Of a DNA stretch of 64,000 nucleotides, positions 15,291 to 30,540 are shown in pieces (within the stretch, counting starts at the first letter, position 1; every line of letters starts with the position of its first letter). Made by a program: the position numbers and the translations under genes. This DNA comes from Nemertoderma westbladi (taxonomy: Eukaryota; Xenacoelomorpha; Nemertodermatida; Nemertodermatidae). Location of the stretch: positions 47,718-111,717 of the forward strand of contig JAUCBJ010005307.1 of NCBI GenBank assembly GCA_032718475.1. The letters run 5' to 3'. A model generated the notes under the pieces. The model ran no database searches, was not told where the DNA came from, and worked only from the letters and a program-made list of their open reading frames with translations.

Positions 15291-15529
15291 ACAGGAGCAT
15301 ATCAATCAGTAGGTCTACAAGAGCATATAAATCAGTAGATCTACAGGAACATATCAATCAGTAGGTCTACAGGAGCATATCAATCAGTAGATCTACAAGA
15401 GCATATAAATCAGTAGATCTACAGGAACATATCAATCAGTAGATCTGCAGGAACATATCAATCAGTAGGTCTACAGGAACATATCAATCAGTAGGTCTAC
15501 AGGAGCATATCAATCAGTAGGTCTACAAG

Positions 15530-16100
15530 AGCATATAAATCAGTAGATCTACAGGAACATATCAATCAGTAGGTCTACAGGAGCATATCAATCAGTAGGT
15601 CTACAAGAGCATATGAATCAGTAGGTCTACAGGAGCATATCAATCAGTAGGTCTACAGGAGCATATCAATCAGTAGGTCTACAGGAGCATATCAATCAGT
15701 AGGTCTACAAGAGCATATAAATCAGTAGGTCTACAGGAGCATATCAATCAGTAGGTCTACAAGAGCATATCAATCAGTAGGTCTACAGGAGCATATCAAT
15801 CAGTAGGTCTACAGGAGCATATCAATCAGTAGGTCTACAGGAGCATATCAATCAGTAGGTCTACAAGAGCATATAAATCAGTAGATCTACAGGAACATAT
15901 CAATCAGTAGATCTACAGGAACATATCAATCAGTAGATCTACAGGAACATATCAATCAGTAGGTCTACAGGAGCATATCAATCAGTAGGTCTACAGGAGC
16001 ATATCAATCAGTAGGTCTACAGGAACATATCAATCAGTAGGTCTACAGGAGCATATCAATCAGTAGGTCTACAGGAGCATATCAATCAGTAGGTCTACAA
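15530..16100. repeat. Block duplicated from 13970-14540, copy 2
   Basis: Second copy of the roughly 570-bp block, in register with the 26-bp unit. Flanking unit orders differ on both sides. Confidence 0.75.
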
Positions 16101-17039
16101 GAGCATATAAATCAGTAGATCTACAGGAACATATCAATCAGTAGATCTACAGGAACATATCAATCAGTAGGTCTACAGGAACATATCAATCAGTAGGTCT
16201 ACAGGAGCATATCAATCAGTAGGTCTACAAGAGCATATAAATCAGTAGATCTACAGGAACATATCAATCAGTAGGTCTACAAGAGCATATCAATCAGTAG
16301 GTCTACAAGAGCATATAAATCAGTAGATCTACAGGAACATATCAATCAGTAGATCTACAGGAACATATCAATCAGTAGATCTACAGGAACATATCAATCA
16401 GTAGGTCTACAGGAGCATATCAATCAGTAGGTCTACAGGAGCATATCAATCAGTAGGTCTACAGGAACATATCAATCAGTAGGTCTACAGGAGCATATCA
16501 ATCAGTAGGTCTACAGGAGCATATCAATCAGTAGGTCTACAAGAGCATATAAATCAGTAGATCTACAGGAACATATCAATCAGTAGATCTACAGGAACAT
16601 ATCAATCAGTAGATCTACAGGAACATATCAATCAGTAGATCTACAGGAACATATCAATCAGTAGGTCTACAAGAGCATATAAATCAGTAGATCTACAGGA
16701 ACATATCAATCAGTAGGTCTACAGGAGCATATCAATCAGTAGATCTACAGGAGCATATCAATCAGTAGATCTACAAGAGCATATAAATCAGTAGATCTAC
16801 AGGAACATATCAATCAGTAGGTCTACAGGAGCATATCAATCAGTAGGTCTACAGGAGCATATCAATCAGTAGGTCTACAAGAGCATATAAATCAGTAGAT
16901 CTACAGGAACATATCAATCAGTAGATCTACAGGAACATATCAATCAGTAGATCTACAGGAACATATCAATCAGTAGGTCTACAGGAACATATCAATCAGT
17001 AGGTCTACAGGAGCATATCAATCAGTAGGTCTACAAGAG

Positions 17040-17630
17040 CATATAAATCAGTAGATCTACAGGAACATATCAATCAGTAGGTCTACAAGAGCATATAAAT
17101 CAGTAGATCTACAGGAACATATAAATCAGTAGATCTACAGGAACATATCAATCAGTAGGTCTACAGGAGCATATCAATCAGTAGGTCTACAAGAGCATAT
17201 AAATCAGTAGATCTACAGGAACATATCAATCAGTAGGTCTACAGGAGCATATCAATCAGTAGATCTACAAGAGCATATAAATCAGTAGATCTACAGGAAT
17301 ATATCAATCAGTAGATCTACAGGAACATATCAATCAGTAGGTCTACAGGAACATATCAATCAGTAGGTCTACAGGAGCATATCAATCAGTAGGTCTACAA
17401 GAGCATATAAATCAGTAGATCTACAGGAACATATCAATCAGTAGGTCTACAGGAGCATATCAATCAGTAGGTCTACAAGAGCATATAAATCAGTAGATCT
17501 ACAGGAACATATCAATCAGTAGGTCTACAGGAGCATATCAATCAGTAGATCTACAGGAGCATATCAATCAGTAGATCTACAAGAGCATATAAATCAGTAG
17601 ATCTACAGGAACATATCAATCAGTAGATCT
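17040..17630. repeat. Block duplicated from 14700-15290, copy 2
   Basis: Near-identical to the upstream copy; a private C-to-T change gives AGGAATAT near 17300. The match ends at about 17630. Confidence 0.72.
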
Positions 17631-20600
17631 ACAGGAACATATCAATCAGTAGGTCTACAGGAGCATATCAATCAGTAGGTCTACAGGAGCATATCAATCA
17701 GTAGGTCTACAGGAGCATATCGATAAGTATGTCTACAAGAGCATATCAATCAGTAGGTTTACAGGAGCATATCAACAATAAGTAGATCTACAGAAGCATA
17801 TCAATCAGTAGGTCTACAGGAGCATATCAATCAGTAGGTCTACAGGAGCATATCGATAAGTATGTCTACAAGAGCATATCAATCAGTAGGTCTACAGGAG
17901 CATATCGATCAGTAGATCTACAGGAGCATATCAATCAGTAGGTCTACAGGAGCATATCAATCAGTAGATCTACAGGAGCATATCAATCAGTAGATCTACA
18001 GGAGCATATCAATCAGTAGGTCTACAGGAGTATATCGATCAGTAGGTCTACAGGAGCATATCAATCAGTAGATATACAGGAGCATATCAATCAGTAGGTC
18101 TACAGGAGCATATCAATCAGCAGGTTTACAGGAGCATATCAATCAGTAGGTCTACAGGAGCATATCAATCAGTAGGTCTACAGGAGCATATCAATCAGTA
18201 GGTCTACAGGAGCATATCAATCAGTAGGTCTACAGGAGCATATCAATCAGTAGGTCTACAGGAGCATATCAATCAGTAGGTCTACAAGAGCATATAAATC
18301 AGTAGATCTACAGGAACATATCAATCAGTAGGTCTAAAGGAGCATATCAATCAGTAGGTCTACCGGAGCATATCAATCAGTAGGTCTACAGGAGCATATC
18401 AATCAGTAGGTCTACAGGAGCATATCAATCAGTAGGTCTACAGGAGCATATCAATCAGTAGGTCTACAAGAGCATATAAATCAGTAGATCTACAGGAACA
18501 TATCAATCAGTAGGTCTACAGGAGCATATCAATCAGTAGGTCTACAGGAGCATATCAATCAGTAGGTCTACAGGAGCATATCAATCAGTAGGTCTACAGG
18601 AGCATATCAATCAGTAGGTCTACAGGAGCATATCAATCAGTAGGTCTACAAGAGCATATAAATCAGTAGATCTACAGGAACATATCAATCAGTAGGTCTA
18701 CAGGAGCATATCAATCAGTAGGTCTACAGGAGCATATCAATCAGTAGGTCTACAAGAGCATATAAATCAGTAGATCTACAGGAACATATCAATCAGTAGG
18801 TCTACAGGAGCATATCGATCAGTAGGTCTACAGGAGCATATCAATCAGTAGGTCAACAGGAGCATATCAATCAGTAGATCTACAGGAACATATCAATCAG
18901 AAGGTCTACAGGAGCATATCAATCAGTAGGTCTACAGGAGCATATCAATCAGTAGGTCTACAGGAGCATATCAATCAGTAGGTCTACAGGAGCATATCAA
19001 TCAGTAGATCTACAAGAGCATATAAATCAGTAGATCTACAGGAACATATCAATCAGTAGATCTACAGGAGCATATCAATCAGTAGGTCTACAGGAGCATA
19101 TCAATCAGTAGGTCTACAGGAGCATATCAATCAGTAGGTCTACAGGAGCATATCAATCAGTAGGTCTACAGGAGCATATCAATCAGTAGATCTACAAGAG
19201 CATATAAATCAGTAGATCTACAGGAACATATCAATCAGTAGATCTACAGGAGCATATCAATCAGTAGATCTACAGGAGCATATCAATCAGTAGGTCTACA
19301 GGAGCATATCAATCAGTAGGTCTACAGGAGCATATCAATCAGTAGGTCTACAGGAGCATATCAATCAGTAGGTCTACAAGAGCATATAAATCAGTAGATC
19401 TACAGGAACATATCAATCAGTAGGTCTACAGGAGCATATCGATCAGTAGGTCTACAGGAGCATATCAATCAGTAGGTCAACAGGAGCATATCAATCAGTA
19501 GATCTACAGGAACATATCAATCAGTAGGTCTACAGGAGCATATCAATCAGTAGGTCTACAGGAGCATATCAATCAGTAGGTCTACAGGAGCATATCAATC
19601 AGTAGGTCTACAGGAGCATATCAATCAGTAGATCTACAAGAGCATATAAATCAGTAGATCTACAGGAACATATCAATCAGTAGATCTACAGGAGCATATC
19701 AATCAGTAGATCTACAGGAACATATCAATCAGTAGGTCTACAGGAGCATATCAATCAGTAGGTCTACAGGAGCATATCAATCAGTAGGTCTACAGGAGCA
19801 TATCAATCAGTAGGTCTACAGGAGCATATCAATCAGTAGGTCTACAGGAGCATATCAATCAGTAGGTCTACAAGAGCATATAAATCAGTAGATCTACAGG
19901 AACATATCAATCAGTAGGTCTACAGGAGCATATCAATCAGTAGGTCTACAGGAGCATATCAATCAGTAGGTCTACAAGAGCATATAAATCAGTAGATCTA
20001 CAGGAACATATCAATCAGTAGGTCTACAGGAGCATATCGATCAGTAGGTCTACAGGAGCATATCAATCAGTAGGTCAACAGGAGCATATCAATCAGTAGA
20101 TCTACAGGAACATATCAATCAGTAGGTCTACAGGAGCATATCAATCAGTAGGTCTACAGGAGCATATCAATCAGTAGGTCTACAGGAGCATATCAATCAG
20201 TAGGTCTACAGGAGCATATCAATCAGTAGATCTACAAGAGCATATAAATCAGTAGATCTACAGGAACATATCAATCAGTAGATCTACAGGAGCATATCAA
20301 TCAGTAGGTCTACAGGAGCATATCAATCAGTAGATCTACAGGAACATATCAATCAGTAGGTCTACAGGAGCATATCAATCAGTAGGTCTACAGGAGCATA
20401 TCAATCAGTAGGTCTACAGGAGCATATCAATCAGTAGGTCTACAGGAGCATATAAATCAGTAGATCTACAGGAGCATATCAATCAGTAGGTCTACAGGAG
20501 CATATCAATCAGTAGGTCTACAGGAGCATATCAATCAGTAGGTCTACAGGAGAATATAAATCAGTAGGTCTACAGGAGCATATCAATCAGTAGGTCTACA

Positions 20601-22724
20601 AGAGCATATCAATCAGTAGATCTACAAGAGCATATAAATCAGTAGATCTACAGGAACATATCAATCAGTAGATCTACAGGAGCATATCAATCAGTAGATC
20701 TACAGGAACATATCAATCAGTAGGTCTACAGGAGCATATCAATCAGTAGGTCTACAGGAGCATATCAATCAGTAGGTCTACAGGAGCATATCAATCAGTA
20801 GGTCTACAGGAGCATATCAATCAGTAGATCTACAAGAGCATATAAATCAGTAGATCTACAGGAACATATCAATCAGTAGATCTACAGGAACATATCAATC
20901 AGTAGGTCTACAGGAGCATATCAATCAGTAGGTCTACAGGAGCATATCAATCAGTAGGTCTACAGGAGCATATCAATCAGTAGGTCTACAGGAGCATATC
21001 AATCAGTAGATCTACAAGAGCATATAAATCAGTAGATCTACAGGAACATATCAATCAGTAGATCTACAGGAACATATCAATCAGTAGGTCTACAGGAGCA
21101 TATCAATCAGTAGGTCTACAGGAGCATATCAATCAGTAGGTCTACAGGAGCATATCGATAAGTATGTCTACAAGAGCATATCAATCAGTAGGTCTACAGG
21201 AGCATATCGATCAGTAGATCTACAGGAGCATATCAATCAGTAGGTCTACAGGAGCATATCAATCAGTAGGTTTACAGGAGCATATCAATCAGTAGATCTA
21301 CATGAGCATATCAATCAGTAGATCTACAGGAACATATCAATCAGTAGGTCTACAGGAGCATATCAATCAGTAGGTCTACAGGAGCATATCGATCAGTAGA
21401 TCTACAGGAGCATATCAATCAGTAGGTCTACAGGAACATATCAATCAGTAGGTCTACAGGAGCATATAAATCAGTAGATCTACAGGAACATATCAATCAG
21501 TAGATCTACAGGAACATATCAATCAGTAGGTCTACAGGAGCATATCAATCAGTAGGTCTACAGGAGCATATCAATCAGTAGGTCTACAGGAGCATATCAA
21601 TCAGTAGGTCTACAGGAGCATATCAATCAGTAGGTCTACAGGAGCATATCAATCAGTAGGTCTACAGGAGCATATCAATCAGTAGGTCTACAGGAGCATA
21701 TCAATCAGTAGGTCTACAAGAGCATATAAATCAGTAGGTATACAAGAGCATATCAATCAGTAGGTCTACAAGAGCATATCAATCAGTAGGTCTACAGGAG
21801 CATATCAATCAGTAGGTCTACAGGAGCATATCAATCAGTAGGTCTACAGGAGCATATCAATCAGTAGGTCTACAGGAGCATATCAATCAGTAGGTTTACA
21901 GGAGCACATCAATCAGTAGGTCTACAGGAGCATATAAATCAGTAGGTCTACAGGAGCATATCAATCAGTAGGTCTACAAGAGCATATAAATCAGTAGATC
22001 TACAGGAACATATCAATCAGTAGATCTACAGGAACATATCAATCAGTAGGTCTACAGGAGCATATCAATCAGTAGGTCTACAGGAGCATATCAATCAGTA
22101 GGTCTACAAGAGCATATAAATCAGTAGATCTACAGGAACATATCAATCAGTAGGTCTACAGGAGCATATCAATCAGTAGGTCTACAGGAGCATATCAATC
22201 AGTAGGTTTACAGGAGCATATCAATCAGTAGGTTCTACAGGAGCATATAAATCAGTAGGTCTACAGGAGCATATCAATCAGTAGGTCTACAGGAGCATAT
22301 CAATCAGTAGATCTACAGAAGCATATCAATCAGTAGGTATACAGAAGCACATCAATCAGTAGGTCTACAGGAGCATATCAATCAGTAGGTCTACAGGAGC
22401 ATATCAACAATCAGTAGATCTACAGGAGCATATCAATCAGTAGGTTTACAGGAGCATATCAATCAGTAGATCTACAGGAGCATATCAATCAGTAGGTCTA
22501 CAGGAGCATATCAATCAGTAGGTTTACAGGAGCATATCAATCAGTAGGTTTACAGGAGCATATCAATCAGTAGGTTTACAGGAGCATATCAATCAGTAGG
22601 TTTACAGGAGCATATCAATCAGTAGGTTTACAGGAGCATATCAATCAGTAGGTTTACAGGAGCATATCAATCAGTAGGTTTACAGGAGCATATCAATCAG
22701 TAGATCTACAGGAGCATATCAATC

Positions 22725-23580
22725 AGTAGGTCTACAGGAGCATATCATTCAGTAGGTCTACAGGAGCATATCGATCAGTAGGTCTACAGGAGCATATCAA
22801 TCAGTAGGTCTACAGGAGCATAGCAATCAGTAGGTTTACAGGAGCATATCAATCAGTAGGTCTACAGGGGCATATCAATCAGTAGGTCTACAGGAGCATA
22901 TCAATCAGTAGTTCTACAGGAGCATATCAATCAGTAGGTCTACAGGAGCATATCAATCAGTAGGTCTACAAGAGCATATGAATCAGTAGGTCTACAGGAG
23001 CATATCAATCAGTAGGTCTACAGGAGTATATCGATCAGTAGGTCTACAGGAGCATATCAATCAGTAGGTCTACAGGAGCATAGCAATCAGTAGGTCTACA
23101 GGAGCATATCAATCAGTAGGTCTACAAGAGCATATGAATCAGTAGTAGGTCTACAGGAGCATATCAATCAGTAGGTCTACAGGAGTATATCGATCAGTAG
23201 GTCTACAGGAGCATATCAATCAGTAGTTCTACAGGAGCATATCAATCAGTAGGTCTACAGGAGCATATCAATCAGTAGGTCTACAGGAGCATATCAATCA
23301 GTAGGTCTACAGGAGCATATCAATCAGTAGGTCTACAGGAGCATATCAATCAGTAGGTCTACAAGAGCATATGAATCAGTAGGTCTACAGGAGCATATCA
23401 ATCAGTAGGTCTACAGGAGCATATCGATCAGTAGGTCTACAGGAGCATATCAATCAGTAGGTCTACAGGAGCATATCAATCAGTAGGTCTACAGGAGCAT
23501 ATCAATCAGTAGGTCTACAAGAGCATATGAATCAGTAGGTCTACAAGGGCATATGAATCAGTAGGTCTACAGGAGCATAT
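22725..23580. repeat. Block duplicated 6960 bp downstream, copy 1
   Basis: Line-by-line match with 29685-30540, including four rare marks: CATAGCAATC units, AGGGGCATAT (near 22866), AGTTCTACAGG, and the GTA insertion giving AGTAGTAGG at 23141. Only about five base differences were noticed. The match ends with a one-unit indel. Confidence 0.85.
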
Positions 23581-26500
23581 CAATCAGTAGGTCTACAGGA
23601 GCATATCGATCAGTAGGTCTACAGGAGCATATCAATCAGTAGGTCTACAAGAGCATATGAATCAGTAGGTCTACAGGAGCATATCAATCAGTAGGTCTAC
23701 AGGAGTATATCGATCAGTAGGTCTACAAGAGCATATCAATCAGTAGGTTTACAGGAGCATATCAACAATAAGTAGATCTACAGAAGCATATCAATCAGTA
23801 GGTCTACAGGAGCATATCAATCAGTAGGTCTACAGGAGCATATCGATAAGTATGTCTACAAGAGCATATCAATCAGTAGGTTTACAGGAGCATATCAACA
23901 ATAAGTAGATCTACAGAAGCATATCAATCAGTAGGTCTACAGGAGCATATCAATCAGTAGGTTTACAGGAGCATATCAATCAGTAGATCTACAGGAGCAT
24001 ATCAATCAGTAGGTCTACAGGAGCATATAAATCAGTAGATCTACAGGAACATATCAATCAGTAGGTCTACAGGAGCATATCAATCAGTAGGTCTACAGGA
24101 GCATATCAACAATCAGTAGATCTACAGGAGCATATCAATCAGTAGGTCTACAGGAGCATATAAATCAGTAGATCTACAGGAACATATCAATCAGTAGGTC
24201 TACAGGAGCATATCAATCAGTAGGTCTACAGGAGCATATCAATCAGTAGGTCTACAGGAGCATATAAATCAGTAGATCTACAGGAACATATCAATCAGTA
24301 GGTCTACTGGAGCATATCAATCAGTAGGTCTACAGGAGCATATCAATCAGTAGGTCTACAGGAGCATATCAATCAGTAGGTCTACAGGAGCATATCAATC
24401 AGTAGGTATACAAGAGCATATCAATCAGTAGGTTTACAGGAGCAAATCAATCAGTAGGTTTACAGGAGCATATCAATCAGTAGGTTTACAGGAGCATATC
24501 AATCAGTAGATCTACAGGAGCATATCAATCAGTAGGTCTACAGGAGCATATCAATCAGTAGGTCAACAGGAGCATATCAATCAGTAGGTCTACAAGAGCA
24601 TATCAATCAGTAGGTCTACAAGAGCATATCAATCAGTAGGTCTACAGGAGCATATCAATCAGTAGGTCTACAGGAGCATATCAATCAGTAGGTCTACAGG
24701 AGCATATAAATCAGTAGATCTACAGGAGCATATCAATCAGTAGGTCTACAGGAGCATATCAATCAGTAGATCTACAGGAGCATATCGATAAGTATGTCTA
24801 CAAGAGCATATCAATCAGTAGGTCTACAGGAGCATATCAACAATAAGTAGATCTACAGGAGCATATCAATCAGTAGGTCTACAGGAGCATATCAATCAGT
24901 AGGTCTACAGGAGCATATCAATCAGTAGGTCTACAGGAGCATATAAATCAGTAGATCTACAGGAGCATATCAATCAGTAGGTCTACAGGAGCATATCAAT
25001 CAGTAGGTCTACAGGAGCATATCAATCAGTAGGTTTACAGGAGCATATCAACAATAAGTAGATCTACAGAAGCATATCAATCAGTAGGTCTACAGGAGCA
25101 TATCAATCAGTAGGTCTACAGGAGCATATCGAAAAGTATGTCTACAGGAACATATCAATCAGTAGGTCTACAAGAGCATATCAATCAGTAGGTCTACAGG
25201 AGCATATCAATCAGTAGGTCTACAGGAGCATATAAATCAGTAGATCTACAGGAGCATATCAATCAGTAGGTTTACATGAGCATATCGATCAGTAGGTCTA
25301 CAAGAGCATATCAATCAGTAGGTCTACAAGAGCATATCAATCAGTAGATCTACAGAAGCATATAAATCAGTAGGTCTACAGGAGCATATAAATCAGTAGA
25401 TCTACAGGAGCATATCAATCAGTAGGTCTACAGGAGCATATCAAACAGTAGGTCTACAGGAGCATATCAATCAGTAGGTTTACAGGAGCATATCAACAAT
25501 AAGTAGATCTACAGAAGCATATCAATCAGTAGGTCTACAGGAGCATATCGATAAGTATGTCTACAGGAACATATCAATCAGTAGTTCTACAAGAGCATAT
25601 CAATTTGTAGGTCTACAGGAGCATATCAATCAGTAGTCTACAGGAGCATATAAATCAGTAGATCTACAGGAGCATATCAATCAGTAGGTTTACATGAGCA
25701 TATCGATCAGTAGGTCTACAAGAGCATATCAATCAGTAGGTCTACAGGAGCATATCAATCAGTAGGTCTACAGGAGCATATCAATCAGTAGGTTTACAGG
25801 AGCATATCAACAATAAGTAGATCTACAGAAGCATATCAATCAGTAGGTCTACAGGAGCATATCAATCAGTAGGTCTACAGGAGCATATCGATAAGTATGT
25901 CTACAGGAACATATCAATCAGTAGGTCTACAAGAGCATATCAATCAGTAGGTCTACAGGAGCATATCAATCAGTAGGTCTACAGGAGCATATAAATCAGT
26001 AGATCTACAGGAGCATATCAATCAGTAGGTTTACATGAGCATATCGATCAGTAGGTCTACAAGAGCATATCAATCAGTAGGTCTACAGGAGCATATCAAT
26101 CAGTAGGTCTACAAGAGCATATCAATCAGTAGATCTACAGAAGCATATCAATCAGTAGGTCTACAGGAGCATATAAATCAGTAGATCTACAGGAGCATAT
26201 CAATCAGTAGGTTTACATGAGCATATCGATCAGTAGGTCTACAGGAGCATATCAATCAGTAGGTCTACAGGAGCATATCAATCAGTAGGTCTACAAGAGC
26301 ATATCAATCAGTAGATCTACAGAAGCATATCAATCAGTAGGTCTACAGGAGCATATCAATCAGTAGGTCTACAGGAGCATATCAATCAGTAGGTTTACAG
26401 GAGCATATCAACAATAAGTAGATCTACAGAAGCATATCAATCAGTAGGTCTACAGGAGCATATCAATCAGTAGGTCTACAGGAACATATCAATCAGTAGG

Positions 26501-29500
26501 TCTACAAGAGCATATCAATCAGTAGGTCTAGAGGAGCATATCAATCAGTAGGTCTACAGGAGCATATAAATCAGTAGATCTACAGGAGCATATCAATCAG
26601 TAGGTTTACATGAGCATATCGATCAGTAGGTCTACAAGAGCATATCAATCAGTAGGTCTACAAGAGCATATCAATCAGTAGGTCAACAGGAGCATATCAA
26701 TCAGTAGGTCTACAGGAACATATCAATCAGTAGGTCTACAAGAGCATATCAATCAGTAGGTCTACAGGAGCATATCAATCAGTAGGTCTACAGGAGCATA
26801 TAAATCAGTAGATCTACAGGAGCATATCAATCAGTAGGTTTACATGAGCATATCGATCAGTAGGTCTACAAGAGCATATCAATCAGTAGGTTTACAGGAG
26901 CATATCAACAATAAGTAGATCTACAGAAGCATATCAATCAGTAGGTCTACAGGAGCATATCAATCAGTAGGTCTACAGGAGCATATCGATAAGTATGTCT
27001 ACAGGAACATATCAATCAGTAGGTCTACAAGAGCATATCAATCAGTAGGTCTACAGGAGCATATCAATCAGTAGGTCTACAGGAGCATATAAATCAGTAG
27101 ATCTACAGGAGCATATCAATCAGTAGGTTTACATGAGCATATCGATCAGTAGGTCTACAGGAGCATATAAATCAGTAGATCTACAGGAGCATATCAATCA
27201 GTAGGTCTACAGGAGCATATCAATCAGTAGGTCTACAGGAGCATATCAATCAGTAGGTTTACAGGAGCATATCAACAATACGTAGATCTACAGAAGCATA
27301 TCAATCAGTAGGTCTACAGGAGCATATCAATCAGTAGGTCTACAGGAGCATATCGATAAGTATGTCTACAGGAACATATCAATCAGTAGGTCTACAAGAG
27401 CATATCAATCAGTAGGTCTACAGGAGCATATCAATCAGTAGGTCTACAGGAGCATATAAATCAGTAGATCTACAGGAGCATATCAATCAGTAGGTTTACA
27501 TGAGCATATCGATCAGTAGGTCTACAAGAGCATATCAATCAGTAGGTCGACAAGAGCATATGAATCAGTAGATCTACAGAAGCATATCAATCAGTAGGTC
27601 TACAGGAGCATATAAATCAGTAGATCTACAGGAGCATATCAATCAGTAGGTTTACATGAGCATATCGATCAGTAGGTCTACAAGAGCATATCAATCAGTA
27701 GGTCTACAGGAGCATATCAATCAGTAGGTCTACAAGAGCATATCAATCAGTAGATCTACAGAAGCATATCAATCAGTAGGTCTACAGGAGCATATAAATC
27801 AGTAGATCTACAGGAGCATATCAATCAGTAGGTTTACATGAGCATATCGATCAGTAGGTCTACAGGAGCATATCAATCAGTAGGTCTACAGGAGCATATC
27901 AATCAGTAGGTCTACAGGAGCATATAAATCAGTAGATCTACAGGAGCATATCAATCAGTAGGTTTACAAGAGCATATCGATCAGTAGGTCTACAGGAGCA
28001 TATCAATCAGTAGGTCTACAGGAGCATATCAATCAGTAGGTCTACAAGAGCATATCAATCAGTAGATCTACAGAAGCATATCAATCAGTAGGTCTACAGG
28101 AGCATATCAATCAGTAGGTCTACAGGAGCATATCAATCAGTAGGTTTACAGGAGCATATCAACAATAAGTAGATCTACAGAAGCATATCAATCAGTAGGT
28201 CTACAGGAGCATATCAATCAGTAGGTCTACAGGAACATATCAATCAGTAGGTCTACAAGAGCATATCAATCAGTAGGTCTACAGGAGCATATCAATCATT
28301 AGGTCTACAGGAGCATATAAATCAGTAGATCTACAGGAGCATATCAATCAGTAGGTTTACATGAGCATATCGATCAGTAGGTCTACAAGAGCATATCAAT
28401 CAGTAGGTCTACAAGAGCATATCAATCAGTAGGTCAACAGGAGCATATCAATCAGTAGGTCTACAGGAACATATCAATCAGTAGGTCTACAAGAGCATAT
28501 CAATCAGTAGGTCTACAGGAGCATATCAATCAGTAGGTCTACAGGAGCATATAAATCAGTAGATCTACAGGAGCATATCAATCAGTAGGTTTACATGAGC
28601 ATATCGATCAGTAGGTCTACAAGAGCATATCAATCAGTAGGTCTACAAGAGCATATCAATCAGTAGATCTACAGAAGCATATCAATCAGTAGGTCTACAG
28701 GAGCATATCAATCAGTAGGTCTACAGGAGCATATCAATCAGTAGGTTTACAGGAGCATATCAACAATAAGTAGATCTACAGAAGCATATCAATCAGTAGG
28801 TCTACAGGAGCATATCAATCAGTAGGTCTACAGGAGCATATCGATAAGTATGTCTACAAGAGCATATCAATCAGTAGGTTTACAGGAGCATATCAACAAT
28901 AAGTAGATCTATAGAAGCATATCAATCAGTAGGTCTACAGGAGCATATCAATCAGTAGGTTTACAGGAGCATATCAATCAGTAGATCTACAGGAGCATAT
29001 CAATCAGTAGGTCTACAGGAGCATATCAATCAGTAGGTCTACAGGAGCATATAAATCAGTAGATCTACAGGAACATATCAATCAGTAGGTCTACAGGAGC
29101 ATATCAATCAGTAGATCTACAGAAGCATATCAATCAGTAGGTCTACAAGAGCATATCAATCAGTAGGTTTACAGGAGCATATCAATCAGTAGGTCTACAG
29201 GAGCATATAAATCAGTAGATCTACAGGAACATATCAATCAGTAGGTCTACAGGAGCATATCAATCAGTAGGTCTACAGGAGCATATCAACAATAAGTAGA
29301 TCTACAGGAGCATATCAATCAGTAGGTTTACAGGAGCATATCAATCAGTAGGTTTACAGGAGCATATCAATCAGTAGGTTTACAGGAGCATATCAATCAG
29401 TAGATCTACAGGAGCATATCAATCAGTACGTCTACAGGAGCATATCATTCAGTAGGTCTACAGGAGCATATCAATCAGTAGGTCTACAGGAGCATATAAA

Positions 29501-29684
29501 TCAGTAGATCTACAGGAACATATCAATCAGTAGGTCTACAGGAGCATATCAATCAGTAGGTCTACAGGAGCATATCAATCAGTAGGTCTACAGGAGCATA
29601 TCAATCAGTAGTTCTACAGGAGCATATCAATCAGTAGGTCTACAGGAGCATATCAATCAGTAGGTCTACAAGAGCATCTGAATC

Positions 29685-30540
29685 AGTAGGTCTACAGGAG
29701 CATATCAATCATTAGGTCTACAGGAGCATATCGATCAGTAGGTCTACAGGAGCATATCAATCAGTAGGTCTACAGGAGCATAGCAATCAGTAGGTTTACA
29801 GGAGCATATCAATCAGTAGGTCTACAGGGGCATATCAATCAGTAGGTCTACAGGAGCATATCAATCAGTAGTTCTACAGGAGCATATCAATCAGTAGGTC
29901 TACAGGAGCATATCAATCAGTAGGTCTACAAGAGCATATGAATCAGTAGGTCTACAGGAGCATATCAATCAGTAGGTCTACAGGAGTATATCGATCAGTA
30001 GGTCTACAGGAGCATATCAATCAGTAGGTCTACAGGAGCATAGCAATCAGTAGGTCTACAGGAGCATATCAATCAGTAGGTCTACAAGAGCATATGAATC
30101 AGTAGTAGGTCTACAGGAGCATATCAATCAGTAGGTCTACAGGAGTATATCGATCAGTAGGTCTACAGGAGCATATCAATCAGTAGTTCTACAGGAGCAT
30201 ATCAATCAGTAGGTCTACAGGAGCATATCAATCAGTAGGTCTACAGGAGCATATCAATCAGTAGGTCTACAGGAGCATATGAATCAGTAGGTCTACAGGA
30301 GCATATCAATCAGTAGGTCTACAAGAGCATATGAATCAGTAGGTCTACAGGAGCATATCAATCAGTAGGTCTACAGGAGCATATCGATCAGTAGGTCTAC
30401 AGGAGCATATCAATCAGAAGGTCTACAGGAGCATATCAATCAGTAGGTCTACAGGAGCATATCAATCAGTAGGTCTACAAGAGCATATGAATCAGTAGGT
30501 CTACAAGAGCATATCAATCAGTAGGTCTACAGGAGCATAT
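29685..30540. repeat. Block duplicated from 22725-23580, copy 2
   Basis: Carries the same rare marks at +6960 bp, with private changes such as ATGAATC near 30279 and CAGAAGG near 30416. It overlaps the 942-bp tandem pair described separately, so the region has been copied at least twice. Confidence 0.85.
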
